A DNA stretch of 10,000 nucleotides from Candidatus Hydrogenedens sp. Its GTDB lineage: Bacteria; Hydrogenedentota; Hydrogenedentia; Hydrogenedentales; Hydrogenedentaceae. The stretch covers positions 1-10,000 of the forward strand of contig JAIWNQ010000151.1 of assembly GCA_020216745.1 (NCBI GenBank), in the 5' to 3' direction. Below, piece by piece: positions 1 to 6,356 of the stretch. Both the position numbers and the translations under genes were made by a program. The notes beneath the pieces are model-generated. The model had not been told where the DNA came from. It did no database searches and saw nothing but the letters and a program-made list of their open reading frames with translations. The stretch's first letter is position 1. Each line of letters starts with the position of its first letter.

Positions 1-413
1 GCTAAAAATGTGTCAACTGTATTAATTAATTCATCTGCCTTATACCAGTTTGGTATATCAAGTAATGTGTCCATTCCTACAATTAAATATATTTTAGAGC
101 CATTAAACAATTTTTTTAGTGTATCTACCGTTTCAATAGTAAAAGATGGCCCTTTGCGGTCTATTTCAATTCGAGACACTGAGAATTTTGGTTCATGTTT
201 TGTTGCCAAGATTAACATATTATAACGGTCATCTGCTGAAGCATATACATTGCCTTTTTTGTGAGGAGGTAAACCTGCAGGGACAAAAATAATGCGGTCT
301 AACTTAGCATGTTTTAACGCAATGTATGCTAATTCGATATGTACATTATGGACGGGGTCAAATGTTCCGCCATAGAGTCCTATATTATTATTACTACTCA
401 CGAATCTGTCCAT
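1..413 (-). CDS. nadD: Nicotinate-nucleotide adenylyltransferase, 3' end cut by window edge
   Basis: NadD transfers AMP from ATP to nicotinate mononucleotide, giving deamido-NAD in cytoplasmic NAD synthesis. About 137 of the usual 190-210 residues are visible. The translation shows the nucleotidyltransferase signature IGLYGGTFDPVH at residues 11-22, then FVPAGLPPHKK, a DDRYNML segment and LIVGMDTLLDIPNW, all in the order expected for NadD. The second part of the HxGH motif reads HNVH, so its glycine is replaced by valine (residue 24, codon GTA at 344-342). The gene follows proA and overlaps its end, as in other proBA-nadD clusters. The start is uncertain. ATG at 413-411 gives MDRFVSSNNN before the core. 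GTG at 401-399 gives a shorter form preceded by GGGGTGAT about ten bases upstream. Identity as NadD is secure; the start is not. Confidence 0.93.
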   Translation of the reverse strand, partial: MDRFVSSNNNIGLYGGTFDPVHNVHIELAYIALKHAKLDRIIFVPAGLPPHKKGNVYASADDRYNMLILATKHEPKFSVSRIEIDRKGPSFTIETVDTLKKLFNGSKIYLIVGMDTLLDIPNWYKADELINTVDTFL

Positions 414-1647
414 CACCCCGAATAATAAATTTAAACGTGGTTAATCCTTCCAGAGCCATAGGACCCCGCCAGTGTAGTTTGTTTGTGCTAATGCCTATTT
501 CGGCACCCATACCGAATTCGAAGCCGTCGGTAAAGCGGGTAGAGGCGTTTACATATACGGTAGCACTGTCAACCTCATCTAAAAATTTTTCCGCCATAGA
601 ATAGTCATTTGTAACGATAGCATCAGAATGATGAGAACCGTAATGATTAATATGGGCAATTGCTTCCTCTACGGAACTTACAATTCGTATTGAAAGAATT
701 TTGTCGAGATATTCTGTATACCAATCTTCTTCCGTGGCTGGCTTACAATCTATAAGCATTTGAGTTCTCGGACAACCTCTGAGTTCACATCCTCCCTTCA
801 ATAAGGCTTCAGCAATAGGGGGGAGCAGAATAGGTGCACAGCTCTCGTGAACTAATAATGTTTCCATAGCGTTGCAGACGCCAGGACGTTGCAATTTAGC
901 ATTCATTACTATTTTCATTGCCGTTTCTAAATCTGCATCAGCATGTAAATAAGTATGACATACTCCATCTAAATGGGCAACAACAGGTATTCGAGACTCA
1001 TCATAAATTCGTGCGATTAAACTTTTACCGCCTCGTGGAATAATAACATCGATATATTTGTCTAACTTCAGCATTTCACCTACTGCGGCACGGTCTGTTG
1101 TGGAAATCATTTGAACAGCATATTCAGGGATTCCACATTTTGTAGCGGTGTCATTAAATATTTTTATTAAGGCAAGGTTCGAATGGATAGATTCAGACCC
1201 TCCACGTAGAATGCATGCATTAGCAGACTTTAAGCATAAAGAAGCGGCATCAATAGTAACATTAGGTCTACTTTCATAAATGATTCCTATGACTCCGATA
1301 GGTTGTCGAATACGAGCAATGCGAAGTCCATTTGGATGTATGTATTGATTTTCAATATTGCCTATTGGATCTGGAAGTGACGCAACGACTCTTACACTTT
1401 CAGCCATAGATTGAATTCGTTTAGGATTAAGTTCAAGACGATCAATAAAAGCGGATGTTTGTCCCATTTCACGAGCGTTTGTTAAATCTTTTTTATTCTC
1501 TTTTATTAACCACTCGCTTTGATTTTCAAGTTCCTCAGCAATTTTGAGAAGAGCTTGATTTTTAACATTTTTGGGGACTGTTTTAATTTTATAAGATGCT
1601 TCTTTTGCTCTTTTCCCAATTAATTCGACATCTTCTTTAATACTCAT
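394..1647 (-). CDS. proA: Gamma-glutamyl phosphate reductase (proline synthesis step 2)
   Basis: ProA reduces gamma-glutamyl phosphate with NADPH to glutamate-5-semialdehyde, which cyclises on the way to proline. The protein has 417 residues, the normal family length, and is complete. It shows the aldehyde-dehydrogenase-type fold markers of ProA: RQPIGVIGIIYESRPNVT near 114-131, LRGGSES at 147-153, IPRGGKSL at 203-210, the catalytic cysteine Cys258 within RPGVCNAMETLLVH, the NHYGSHHSDAIVT segment at 334-346 and VNASTRFTDGFEFGMGAEIG near 366-385. A clear Shine-Dalgarno GGAGGG (1660-1655) lies seven bases before the ATG and inside the end of proB, only three bases downstream of the proB stop region, so translation is probably coupled. 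It overlaps the start of nadD. Nothing is odd about the catalytic residues. Confidence 0.98.
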   Translation of the reverse strand: MSIKEDVELIGKRAKEASYKIKTVPKNVKNQALLKIAEELENQSEWLIKENKKDLTNAREMGQTSAFIDRLELNPKRIQSMAESVRVVASLPDPIGNIENQYIHPNGLRIARIRQPIGVIGIIYESRPNVTIDAASLCLKSANACILRGGSESIHSNLALIKIFNDTATKCGIPEYAVQMISTTDRAAVGEMLKLDKYIDVIIPRGGKSLIARIYDESRIPVVAHLDGVCHTYLHADADLETAMKIVMNAKLQRPGVCNAMETLLVHESCAPILLPPIAEALLKGGCELRGCPRTQMLIDCKPATEEDWYTEYLDKILSIRIVSSVEEAIAHINHYGSHHSDAIVTNDYSMAEKFLDEVDSATVYVNASTRFTDGFEFGMGAEIGISTNKLHWRGPMALEGLTTFKFIIRGDGQIRE

Positions 1648-1650
1648 ATT

Positions 1651-2787
1651 TTATCCCTCCATGTATGTATTTTCTGAAAATAATACCATGTTATCCCTAT
1701 GGATAACCTCCTCTAATGAATAATTATTATTAAGTTTTTTTATTTCGCTTGTCTTTTTACCACATATTTTATCTAATTCATCTTTGCTAATACTCGACAA
1801 TCCTCTCCCTAATTCTACACCATCGGGTCCGATGATAGATATACAATCCCCTTGTTTAAAATTTCCCTGCGTTGAAGTAATACCAACAGGTAAAAGACTG
1901 GAGCCTTTCTTTAAAAGTGCATTTACTGCTCCTTTATCTATAAATACTTTTCCTTTTACAGTTCTTCCGAAGGCAATCCATGATTTTCTCTGGGAAATTT
2001 TATTTTTGGGAGGGATAAAAATAGTGAAATGTCCTTTATTTTCCAATACTTGCTGAATAATATCCTTTTTACTTCCATTTGCAATGACAGAGGGAATACC
2101 TGCATGCCACGCTATCTTTACTGCTTCTAATTTTGTGGTCATTCCACCGACCGACATTGGACTATCTGTATCCTGTGCCCAGTTAAATATTTCTGCAGTT
2201 AGTTGTTTTACTATAGGTATAAATTCTGCATTTTTATCCTTTTTGGGATTTGCAGTGTAAAGACCATCAACATTGGTAAGAAGAATAAGCAATTGGGCAT
2301 CGACACGAACTGCTATTCTGGCTGATAATGTATCATTATCACCAAAACGTAGTTCTTCAATGGCGGTTGTATCATTTTCATTAATTATTGGAATTATATT
2401 TTTATATAAAAAGAGTTTATGAAGAGTATTTAAAATATTAATATAAGAGATTCTATTATCCAAATCACTTCTTGTAATGAGAATTTGTGCAGGAATCAGA
2501 GTATTCTTACTATGATATTGAAATAATCTTGTATACCTCTTCATTAGTTCAACCTGCCCTATGGCAGCTAATGCTTGCTTTTCAGAAAGATGCTCGGGTC
2601 TTTTACCCAAACCTAATAGAGATAAACCACATCCGACCGCACCTGAACTTACAATTATGAAGTTGAGATTGTTTTGTTCCTTTAATTGACAAATTTGCTT
2701 AACAATATGCGACAGTATATTTTTTTGGTTATTTTTATTATTGACTAAATCTGTTCCTATTTTAATTACTATAGTCTTCTTATTCAT
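1651..2787 (-). CDS. proB: Glutamate 5-kinase with PUA domain (proline synthesis step 1)
   Basis: ProB phosphorylates L-glutamate with ATP to gamma-glutamyl phosphate, which is handed to ProA. The 378 residues match the two-domain form. An amino-acid kinase domain (about 1-255) has VIKIGTDLV at 7-15, SSGAVGCG at 47-54, NENDT at 136-140, FGDNDTLSA at 148-156, TNVDGLY at 171-177 and GGMTTKL at 214-220. A C-terminal PUA domain (about 270-360) follows, starting after KSWIAFGR and including IDKGAVNAL and GRGLSS. The start ATG overlaps the obg stop by eight bases (ATGAATAA), and an AAGGGA stretch lies about 13 bases upstream, so coupling to obg is likely. Proline feedback inhibition is typical of the family but cannot be read from this sequence. 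Confidence 0.98.
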   Translation of the reverse strand: MNKKTIVIKIGTDLVNNKNNQKNILSHIVKQICQLKEQNNLNFIIVSSGAVGCGLSLLGLGKRPEHLSEKQALAAIGQVELMKRYTRLFQYHSKNTLIPAQILITRSDLDNRISYINILNTLHKLFLYKNIIPIINENDTTAIEELRFGDNDTLSARIAVRVDAQLLILLTNVDGLYTANPKKDKNAEFIPIVKQLTAEIFNWAQDTDSPMSVGGMTTKLEAVKIAWHAGIPSVIANGSKKDIIQQVLENKGHFTIFIPPKNKISQRKSWIAFGRTVKGKVFIDKGAVNALLKKGSSLLPVGITSTQGNFKQGDCISIIGPDGVELGRGLSSISKDELDKICGKKTSEIKKLNNNYSLEEVIHRDNMVLFSENTYMEG

Positions 2788-4111
2788 GTTTTGACTTTTT
2801 CCCTTTGTTTAAAGGACGAGATAGTAATGATTCGTCAGAATATGTTAGGTCGTAATCGCCGATATAGATTATATCGCCATCTTTAGCTCCAAATCTTTTT
2901 AATGCACGAAATAATCCCATATGAGATAAAACACGTTGTAAATATTGTACTGCTTCTTCATTATCAAAATCAGTCATTTGGAACACCCTAATAATCCGTT
3001 TTCCTTCTATTCGAAATCCACCAGCATCTTTAAATATTTTGAATGGGGCTTCATACACATATCGTGTTTCAATAGGTTCGGGTTCTTCTATCTCTTGGTC
3101 TCTTGCCTCCTCCACAATCTTATACATAGCCTCAACCAATTGTTTTGTTCCTTCGCCTGTTACAGCGGATATACCGAAAATAGGAACATTCCACCTCTTT
3201 TTCTTAATTATTTTTTTGAATCGCTCCTGATTTTCGGGAATATCCAATTTATTAAAAACGTAGACTTTAGGTTTCTCACTGAATAATGGGCTGTATGCCT
3301 CTAACTCGTTTTCTAATATGTCGATTGTTTTCTTTGGGTCAGGGTCGCCTATATCGACAAGGAAAAGTAAAACACGGGTTCGTTCAATATGTTTTAGAAA
3401 GTCATGCCCGAGTCCTTTTCCTTCTGATGCTCCTTCAATAATTCCAGGAATATCTGCAACTGTAATAGACCTATATCCAGGAAGTGAGACTACTCCCAGA
3501 TTTGGGTTAAGAGTGGTAAAAGGATAATCTGCTATTTTTGGTTTTGCAGAGGTAATTCTGGATAACAAGGTTGATTTGCCAGCGTTAGGTAAGCCTACAA
3601 AGCCAACATCAGCAATTAATTTCAGTTCCAAAAGGAACTCTTTCTCTTCACCTTTTTCACCTTTTTCGGCAAAACGAGGAGTTTGATAGGTAGAACTTGT
3701 AAATCTTGCATTTCCCCTTCCCCCTTTACCACCTTTTACAGCGAGATATGTTTGTTCATGTTTTTTTAGGTCAGCAAGAATTTCTCCCGTCTCCCAGTCT
3801 CGAATAATAGTACCGCATGGAACAGGGATTATTAAATCTTTTCCATTTTTGCCATGTCTGTTATTACCACTGCCATGTTCTCCTCGTTCTGCAATCCAAT
3901 GGGCATGATATTTTAAGTCGATCAATGTATGAAGTTTTGTTGTTGCCTGAAAATAAATACTTCCTCCATTTCCTCCATCCCCACCATCTGGCCCACCCCT
4001 TGGAACATATTTCTCTCTACGGAAGCTAATACATCCGTTTCCTCCGCTACCAGCAGTTAAGCGGATACGAACTTCGTCAACAAACAATTTGTTTTTTATA
4101 TGCTGTGTCAT
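2780..4111 (-). CDS. obg: Obg-family GTPase, 50S ribosome assembly, with OCT domain
   Basis: Obg/CgtA is an essential GTPase that binds the 50S particle and links ribosome maturation to growth and stress. The 443-residue protein has all three domains. A glycine-rich Obg fold spans about 9-165 (GSGGNGCISFRREK and GGPDGGDGGNGG repeats). The G domain has G1 GLPNAGKST at 173-181, switch II DIPG at 220-223, NKLD at 287-290 and SAVTGEG at 315-321. An OCT domain lies at about 350-425 (GKRIIRVFQMTDFDNEEAVQYL and DGDIIYIGDY). OCT is present in the Bacillus-type protein and absent from E. coli ObgE. The N-terminus MTQHIKNKLFVDEV is about eight residues longer than the commonest MFVDEV form, but no closer Met exists. 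No convincing Shine-Dalgarno is seen. Upstream, 16 bases away, sits a terminator-like hairpin; downstream it overlaps proB. Confidence 0.97.
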   Translation of the reverse strand: MTQHIKNKLFVDEVRIRLTAGSGGNGCISFRREKYVPRGGPDGGDGGNGGSIYFQATTKLHTLIDLKYHAHWIAERGEHGSGNNRHGKNGKDLIIPVPCGTIIRDWETGEILADLKKHEQTYLAVKGGKGGRGNARFTSSTYQTPRFAEKGEKGEEKEFLLELKLIADVGFVGLPNAGKSTLLSRITSAKPKIADYPFTTLNPNLGVVSLPGYRSITVADIPGIIEGASEGKGLGHDFLKHIERTRVLLFLVDIGDPDPKKTIDILENELEAYSPLFSEKPKVYVFNKLDIPENQERFKKIIKKKRWNVPIFGISAVTGEGTKQLVEAMYKIVEEARDQEIEEPEPIETRYVYEAPFKIFKDAGGFRIEGKRIIRVFQMTDFDNEEAVQYLQRVLSHMGLFRALKRFGAKDGDIIYIGDYDLTYSDESLLSRPLNKGKKSKHE

Positions 4112-4127
4112 ACAATACCAATAAGAT

Positions 4128-4162
4128 AAAAACTGGCACGATAACGTATCGCGCCAGTTTTT
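4128..4162 (-). terminator. Hairpin with flanking A/T runs between rpmA and obg
   Basis: AACTGGC (4131-4137) pairs perfectly with GCCAGTT (4153-4159). After one A-C mismatch, CGAT (4139-4142) pairs with ATCG (4148-4151) around a five-base loop. Flanking A and T runs let the stem extend by three A-T pairs and give a T run on either strand, so the element looks like a bidirectional intrinsic terminator. Read in the direction of rpmA, its U tract ends about 16 bases before the obg start. It may terminate most rplU-rpmA transcripts or act as a partial attenuator with readthrough into obg-proBA-nadD. Confidence 0.8.
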
Positions 4163-4183
4163 TATATAATTAAAAAATGGTTT

Positions 4184-4465
4184 TTAAATTGTTGCTTGTT
4201 GTTGAGATGTTTCCAGAGGAATAACATCTACACATTTTTTCCCTTCAGCGATGTAGCGAAACTTTACAATACCATCAGCCATAGCAAAAATTGTATGGTC
4301 TCTTCCTAAACCGACATTTTTCCCTGGCTTTATTCTTGTGCCTCTCTGACGAACAAGGATATTCCCTTTAATAACCCGTTCACCTTCATATCGTTTTACA
4401 CCTAACATTTTGGGGTTACTATCTCTGCCGTTTCGAGCACTTCCACCACTTTTTTTATGCGCCAT
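4184..4465 (-). CDS. rpmA: 50S ribosomal protein L27
   Basis: L27 sits in the 50S subunit with its N-terminal tail reaching the peptidyl-transferase centre. The 93-residue protein begins [16 protein letters not shown] and continues with [39 protein letters not shown] and DGIVKF, the full family pattern. The tail begins directly, with no extension of the kind removed by the Prp protease in many Firmicutes, and no prp gene lies between rplU and this gene. The C-terminal end (ETSQQQATI) is a short variable tail. GGAG (4476-4473) lies seven bases before the ATG. It follows rplU by 29 bases and is followed by a strong hairpin. Confidence 0.98.
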   Translation of the reverse strand: MAHKKSGGSARNGRDSNPKMLGVKRYEGERVIKGNILVRQRGTRIKPGKNVGLGRDHTIFAMADGIVKFRYIAEGKKCVDVIPLETSQQQATI

Positions 4466-4494
4466 TGTTTGTCTCCTATATCATCAAATCATTT

Positions 4495-4806
4495 TTAGCC
4501 TTTTATTTCTTTAACTAACAGTTCCGTAAATAATTGTCTATGTCCGTAGGTACGATGGTAATTCTTTCTTCTTTTATATTTGAACACACGAATTTTCTTT
4601 GTTTTGCCATGAGAAAGAACCTGAGCTGTTACAGAAAAGGATCCCAACTTTTCAGGTTCTACGATAATTTGTTCACCTGAAGAAACTAAATGTATTTTGT
4701 TAATTTCAATCATATCTCCTTCTTTCGCGTTTATTTTTTCAACGCGAATCTTATCATTTGGCTGAACTCTATACTGTTTTCCGCCACAACTAATAATTGC
4801 ATACAT
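4495..4806 (-). CDS. rplU: 50S ribosomal protein L21
   Basis: L21 binds 23S rRNA on the 50S subunit. The 103-residue product has normal length and pattern: MYAIISCGGKQYRV at the N-terminus, a VEKINAKEGDMIEI segment, a central VTAQVLSHGKTKKIRVFKYKRRKNYHRTYGHRQ region rich in basic RNA-binding residues (KYKRRKNYHRTYGHRQ near 77-92) and a VKEIKG end. An AAGGGA ribosome-binding site precedes the start by about nine bases. An extended -10 promoter lies about 43 bases upstream, giving a leader of roughly 35 bases. That is too short for a large structured L21 leader RNA. It is co-directional with rpmA, 29 bases apart. Confidence 0.98.
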   Translation of the reverse strand: MYAIISCGGKQYRVQPNDKIRVEKINAKEGDMIEINKIHLVSSGEQIIVEPEKLGSFSVTAQVLSHGKTKKIRVFKYKRRKNYHRTYGHRQLFTELLVKEIKG

Positions 4807-4848
4807 TTTTTACAATCCCTTTCTTTTTTGATTTAAAATTCAGGCATT

Positions 4849-4857
4849 ATTATATCA
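4849..4857 (-). promoter_or_regulatory. Extended -10 promoter for rplU-rpmA
   Basis: On the minus strand the sequence reads TGATATAAT, an extended -10 (TGnTATAAT) with a perfect -10 hexamer at 4854-4849. Counting 17 bases upstream gives GGAAAA inside the end of the preceding gene, a poor -35, which fits reliance on the TG extension. The predicted start of transcription is near 4842, leaving about 35 bases before rplU. The same 12 bases, TTTTGATATAAT, occur upstream of the aspartate dehydrogenase gene. No hairpin separates this site from the dehydrogenase stop, so readthrough from that gene is also possible. Confidence 0.65.
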
Positions 4858-4864
4858 AAAGTGA

Positions 4865-5707
4865 TTATGTATTTTCCTCTTTTCGTTGGGGACAATATAA
4901 GCAATGAACTACATAATCTTCCGCCATTGCTCTTAATTCAGCAATTGCAGACAAAGATGCAAGATAACTACTTTTGATATTCCTTGGTGATGGTAGGTTG
5001 ACGGTCGTTGTTTGTAATCTACCAAATGCTCCTTCTGCATAAATTTCATGGATATTTTCTGTAATAGTGGGGTCGGCAACAATTCGTACCTTTGTCTCTT
5101 TGGGTCCTATTCCATATAGACTCAAGGCACATGCAACGTTAATGTTGGCTGGGAAATATTGTGCCGCCTCTAATGCATTCCCTTCAAAAACTGTCATAGG
5201 CTCTGTAATGTTTGACAAGTCGATATTGTTTTTTATTAAATATGGTGCCCCCATTAATGCTTGTGGTGACTTTCGTGTTGTTAACATTACACGGTGGAGT
5301 CCTGCCTCCATAGCACTTCTGATACCATCAAGTCCACATACAGCACCAGAAGGAATTTTAATTCTGACGAAGTTCTTTTTGGCTTCTTCAATAAGTTCTA
5401 AATTGTTTAGTAATCCACTTAAACTCATAATTAGACAATCTCTTCTATATTTAATGCAAGCACGAATAACATCTTCAACGGCAGACGAAACAGCAGATTC
5501 AATAACAAAATCTGCTAACGAAACCGCTTCCTCTAATCCGCAGATAACTGCATTTAAGTGGAATGTTCTGTTTAATACTTGTGCCTTCGATTCATCTATA
5601 TCATGAAGAGCAACAATCTCAGCGGGTATAGTTCCTTTTTGCAATGCGATACATATATCCGCTCCAATGTTTCCACAACCAACTATTGCTACCTTGTATT
5701 TATCCAT
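4865..5707 (-). CDS. nadX: L-aspartate dehydrogenase (NadX-type)
   Basis: Members of this family oxidise L-aspartate with NAD(P)+ to iminoaspartate, which NadA condenses into quinolinate for de novo NAD synthesis; the reverse amination is also possible. The 280 residues show a Rossmann start VAIVGCGNIG at 6-15, then SLSGLL at 95-100, IPSGAVCGLDGIRSA at 118-132, TTRKSP at 143-148, FEGNALEAAQYFPANINVA at 174-192, GIGPKETKVRIVADP near 199-213, HEIYAEGAFGR at 220-230 and LPSPRNIKSSYLASLSAIAELR near 238-259. His220 in the HEI segment probably matches the catalytic histidine of characterised archaeal and Thermotoga enzymes (inference by position). The C-terminus runs about ten residues past the usual end and contains HCLYC (268-272). 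The ribosome-binding site is weak. It is transcribed from its own promoter towards rplU. Confidence 0.9.
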   Translation of the reverse strand: MDKYKVAIVGCGNIGADICIALQKGTIPAEIVALHDIDESKAQVLNRTFHLNAVICGLEEAVSLADFVIESAVSSAVEDVIRACIKYRRDCLIMSLSGLLNNLELIEEAKKNFVRIKIPSGAVCGLDGIRSAMEAGLHRVMLTTRKSPQALMGAPYLIKNNIDLSNITEPMTVFEGNALEAAQYFPANINVACALSLYGIGPKETKVRIVADPTITENIHEIYAEGAFGRLQTTTVNLPSPRNIKSSYLASLSAIAELRAMAEDYVVHCLYCPQRKEENT

Positions 5708-5778
5708 AGAAAATAATGAACCTATTATTAAAAGAGGAGAATAAAAATAATGATAAGAACACTTTTTAGATAATATTA

Positions 5779-5787
5779 ATTATATCA
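5779..5787 (-). promoter_or_regulatory. Extended -10 promoter for aspartate dehydrogenase
   Basis: The minus strand reads TGATATAAT, with the -10 hexamer at 5784-5779 and the TG at 5787-5786. With an 18-base spacer the upstream hexamer is TTGTGT, which keeps only the TTG of the -35 consensus. The predicted start of transcription is near 5772, giving a leader of about 65 bases. It shares TTTTGATATAAT exactly with the rplU promoter. It is the only strong promoter candidate seen for the minus-strand gene in the divergent region. Confidence 0.65.
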
Positions 5788-5900
5788 AAAAGCAATTGAG
5801 ACACACAAACCTTTGTAAAGAGAAGTTGTACTAAGAAGTGAAATTACGATGATATATGGTAATTCCAAAGATATGTAAATCTCAAATATATTTTAGGTTT

Positions 5901-5922
5901 TGGTAAAATATCTTCATATAAT
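5901..5922 (+). promoter_or_regulatory. Candidate promoter(s) for the yjbQ-ADH-kinase operon
   Basis: Two overlapping candidates precede the plus-strand operon. A perfect TATAAT lies at 5917-5922. It would start transcription near 5929, leaving a leader of only about a dozen bases that still contains the AAGGAG ribosome-binding site (5929-5934). TGGTAAAAT at 5901-5909 is a near-consensus extended -10 and would give a longer leader. Neither has a good -35. A TGGC-N-TGC sigma-54 type element was looked for and not seen here. Confidence 0.4.
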
Positions 5923-5940
5923 CTTAACAAGGAGTAAAGT

Positions 5941-6354
5941 ATGAAAAGTTATACTGAATATTTGCATTTTTGCACCGAAAAACATAGGGAATATATTAAC
6001 ATTACAGATAAGGTAGAAGAGACACTACGAAAAAGTCAAATTCAAGAAGGAATGGTTCTTGTATCGGCTATGCATATAACTGCTGGTGTTTATGTTAATG
6101 ATGCAGAAGATGGCTTAATACAAGACATTGATGAATGGCTTGAGCAATTGGCTCCGTTTAAAAGAGATTATAGACATCATGCCACTGGAGAAACGAATGG
6201 AGATGCACACTTAAAAAGTTTATTAATACATCATGAGGTCATAGTACCAGTAACAAATGGTAAGTTAGACCTCGGTCCTTGGCAACAAATTTACTATGCT
6301 GAGTTTGACGGACAAAGACGGAAAAGATTGATAATAAAAGTAATAGGGGAGTAG
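5941..6354 (+). CDS. YjbQ/UPF0047 family protein
   Basis: This 137-residue protein is a full-length member of the YjbQ (UPF0047) family, small cytoplasmic trimer-forming proteins with a cluster of conserved His, Glu and Asn residues. A weak thiamin-phosphate-synthase activity has been reported for E. coli YjbQ; the true role in most bacteria is unsettled. Visible family features are the [10 protein letters not shown] segment at 45-54 (His45), [15 protein letters not shown] at 56-70, the hallmark [15 protein letters not shown] at 78-92 (His79, Glu84, Asn86, His90), [16 protein letters not shown] at 109-124 and a terminal VIGE. AAGGAG sits six bases before the ATG, which supports the start. It opens the plus-strand operon and is followed after two bases by an alcohol dehydrogenase. 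There is no thiamin gene nearby to support a thiamin role. Confidence 0.93.
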   Translation: MKSYTEYLHFCTEKHREYINITDKVEETLRKSQIQEGMVLVSAMHITAGVYVNDAEDGLIQDIDEWLEQLAPFKRDYRHHATGETNGDAHLKSLLIHHEVIVPVTNGKLDLGPWQQIYYAEFDGQRRKRLIIKVIGE

Positions 6355-6356
6355 TT

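Noticed and set aside
326..604. Plus-strand reading frame across the nadD/proA junction
   Set aside because: It is antisense to two confidently identified genes; the low-complexity Tyr/Ser protein shows no family pattern.
5067..5606. Long plus-strand reading frame (179 codons) opposite the aspartate dehydrogenase gene
   Set aside because: It is fully antisense to a well-supported gene, has no recognisable domain, and its composition follows the complementary coding frame.
5712..5729. AATAAT/ATTATT inverted repeat just before the aspartate dehydrogenase start, with AGG in the loop on the minus strand
   Set aside because: The stem is only six A-T pairs and too weak to claim as a regulatory hairpin in an AT-rich spacer.
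5734..5773. GAGGAG followed by a seven-codon plus-strand mini-frame (MIRTLFR) in the divergent region
   Set aside because: No promoter is evident upstream, the peptide is very short, and the A-rich context makes such matches likely by chance.
5801..5880. Short repeats (AGAAGT twice, TTAC...GTAA) in the divergent region as possible operators
   Set aside because: Matches are six bases or fewer and irregularly spaced, within chance expectation for this composition.
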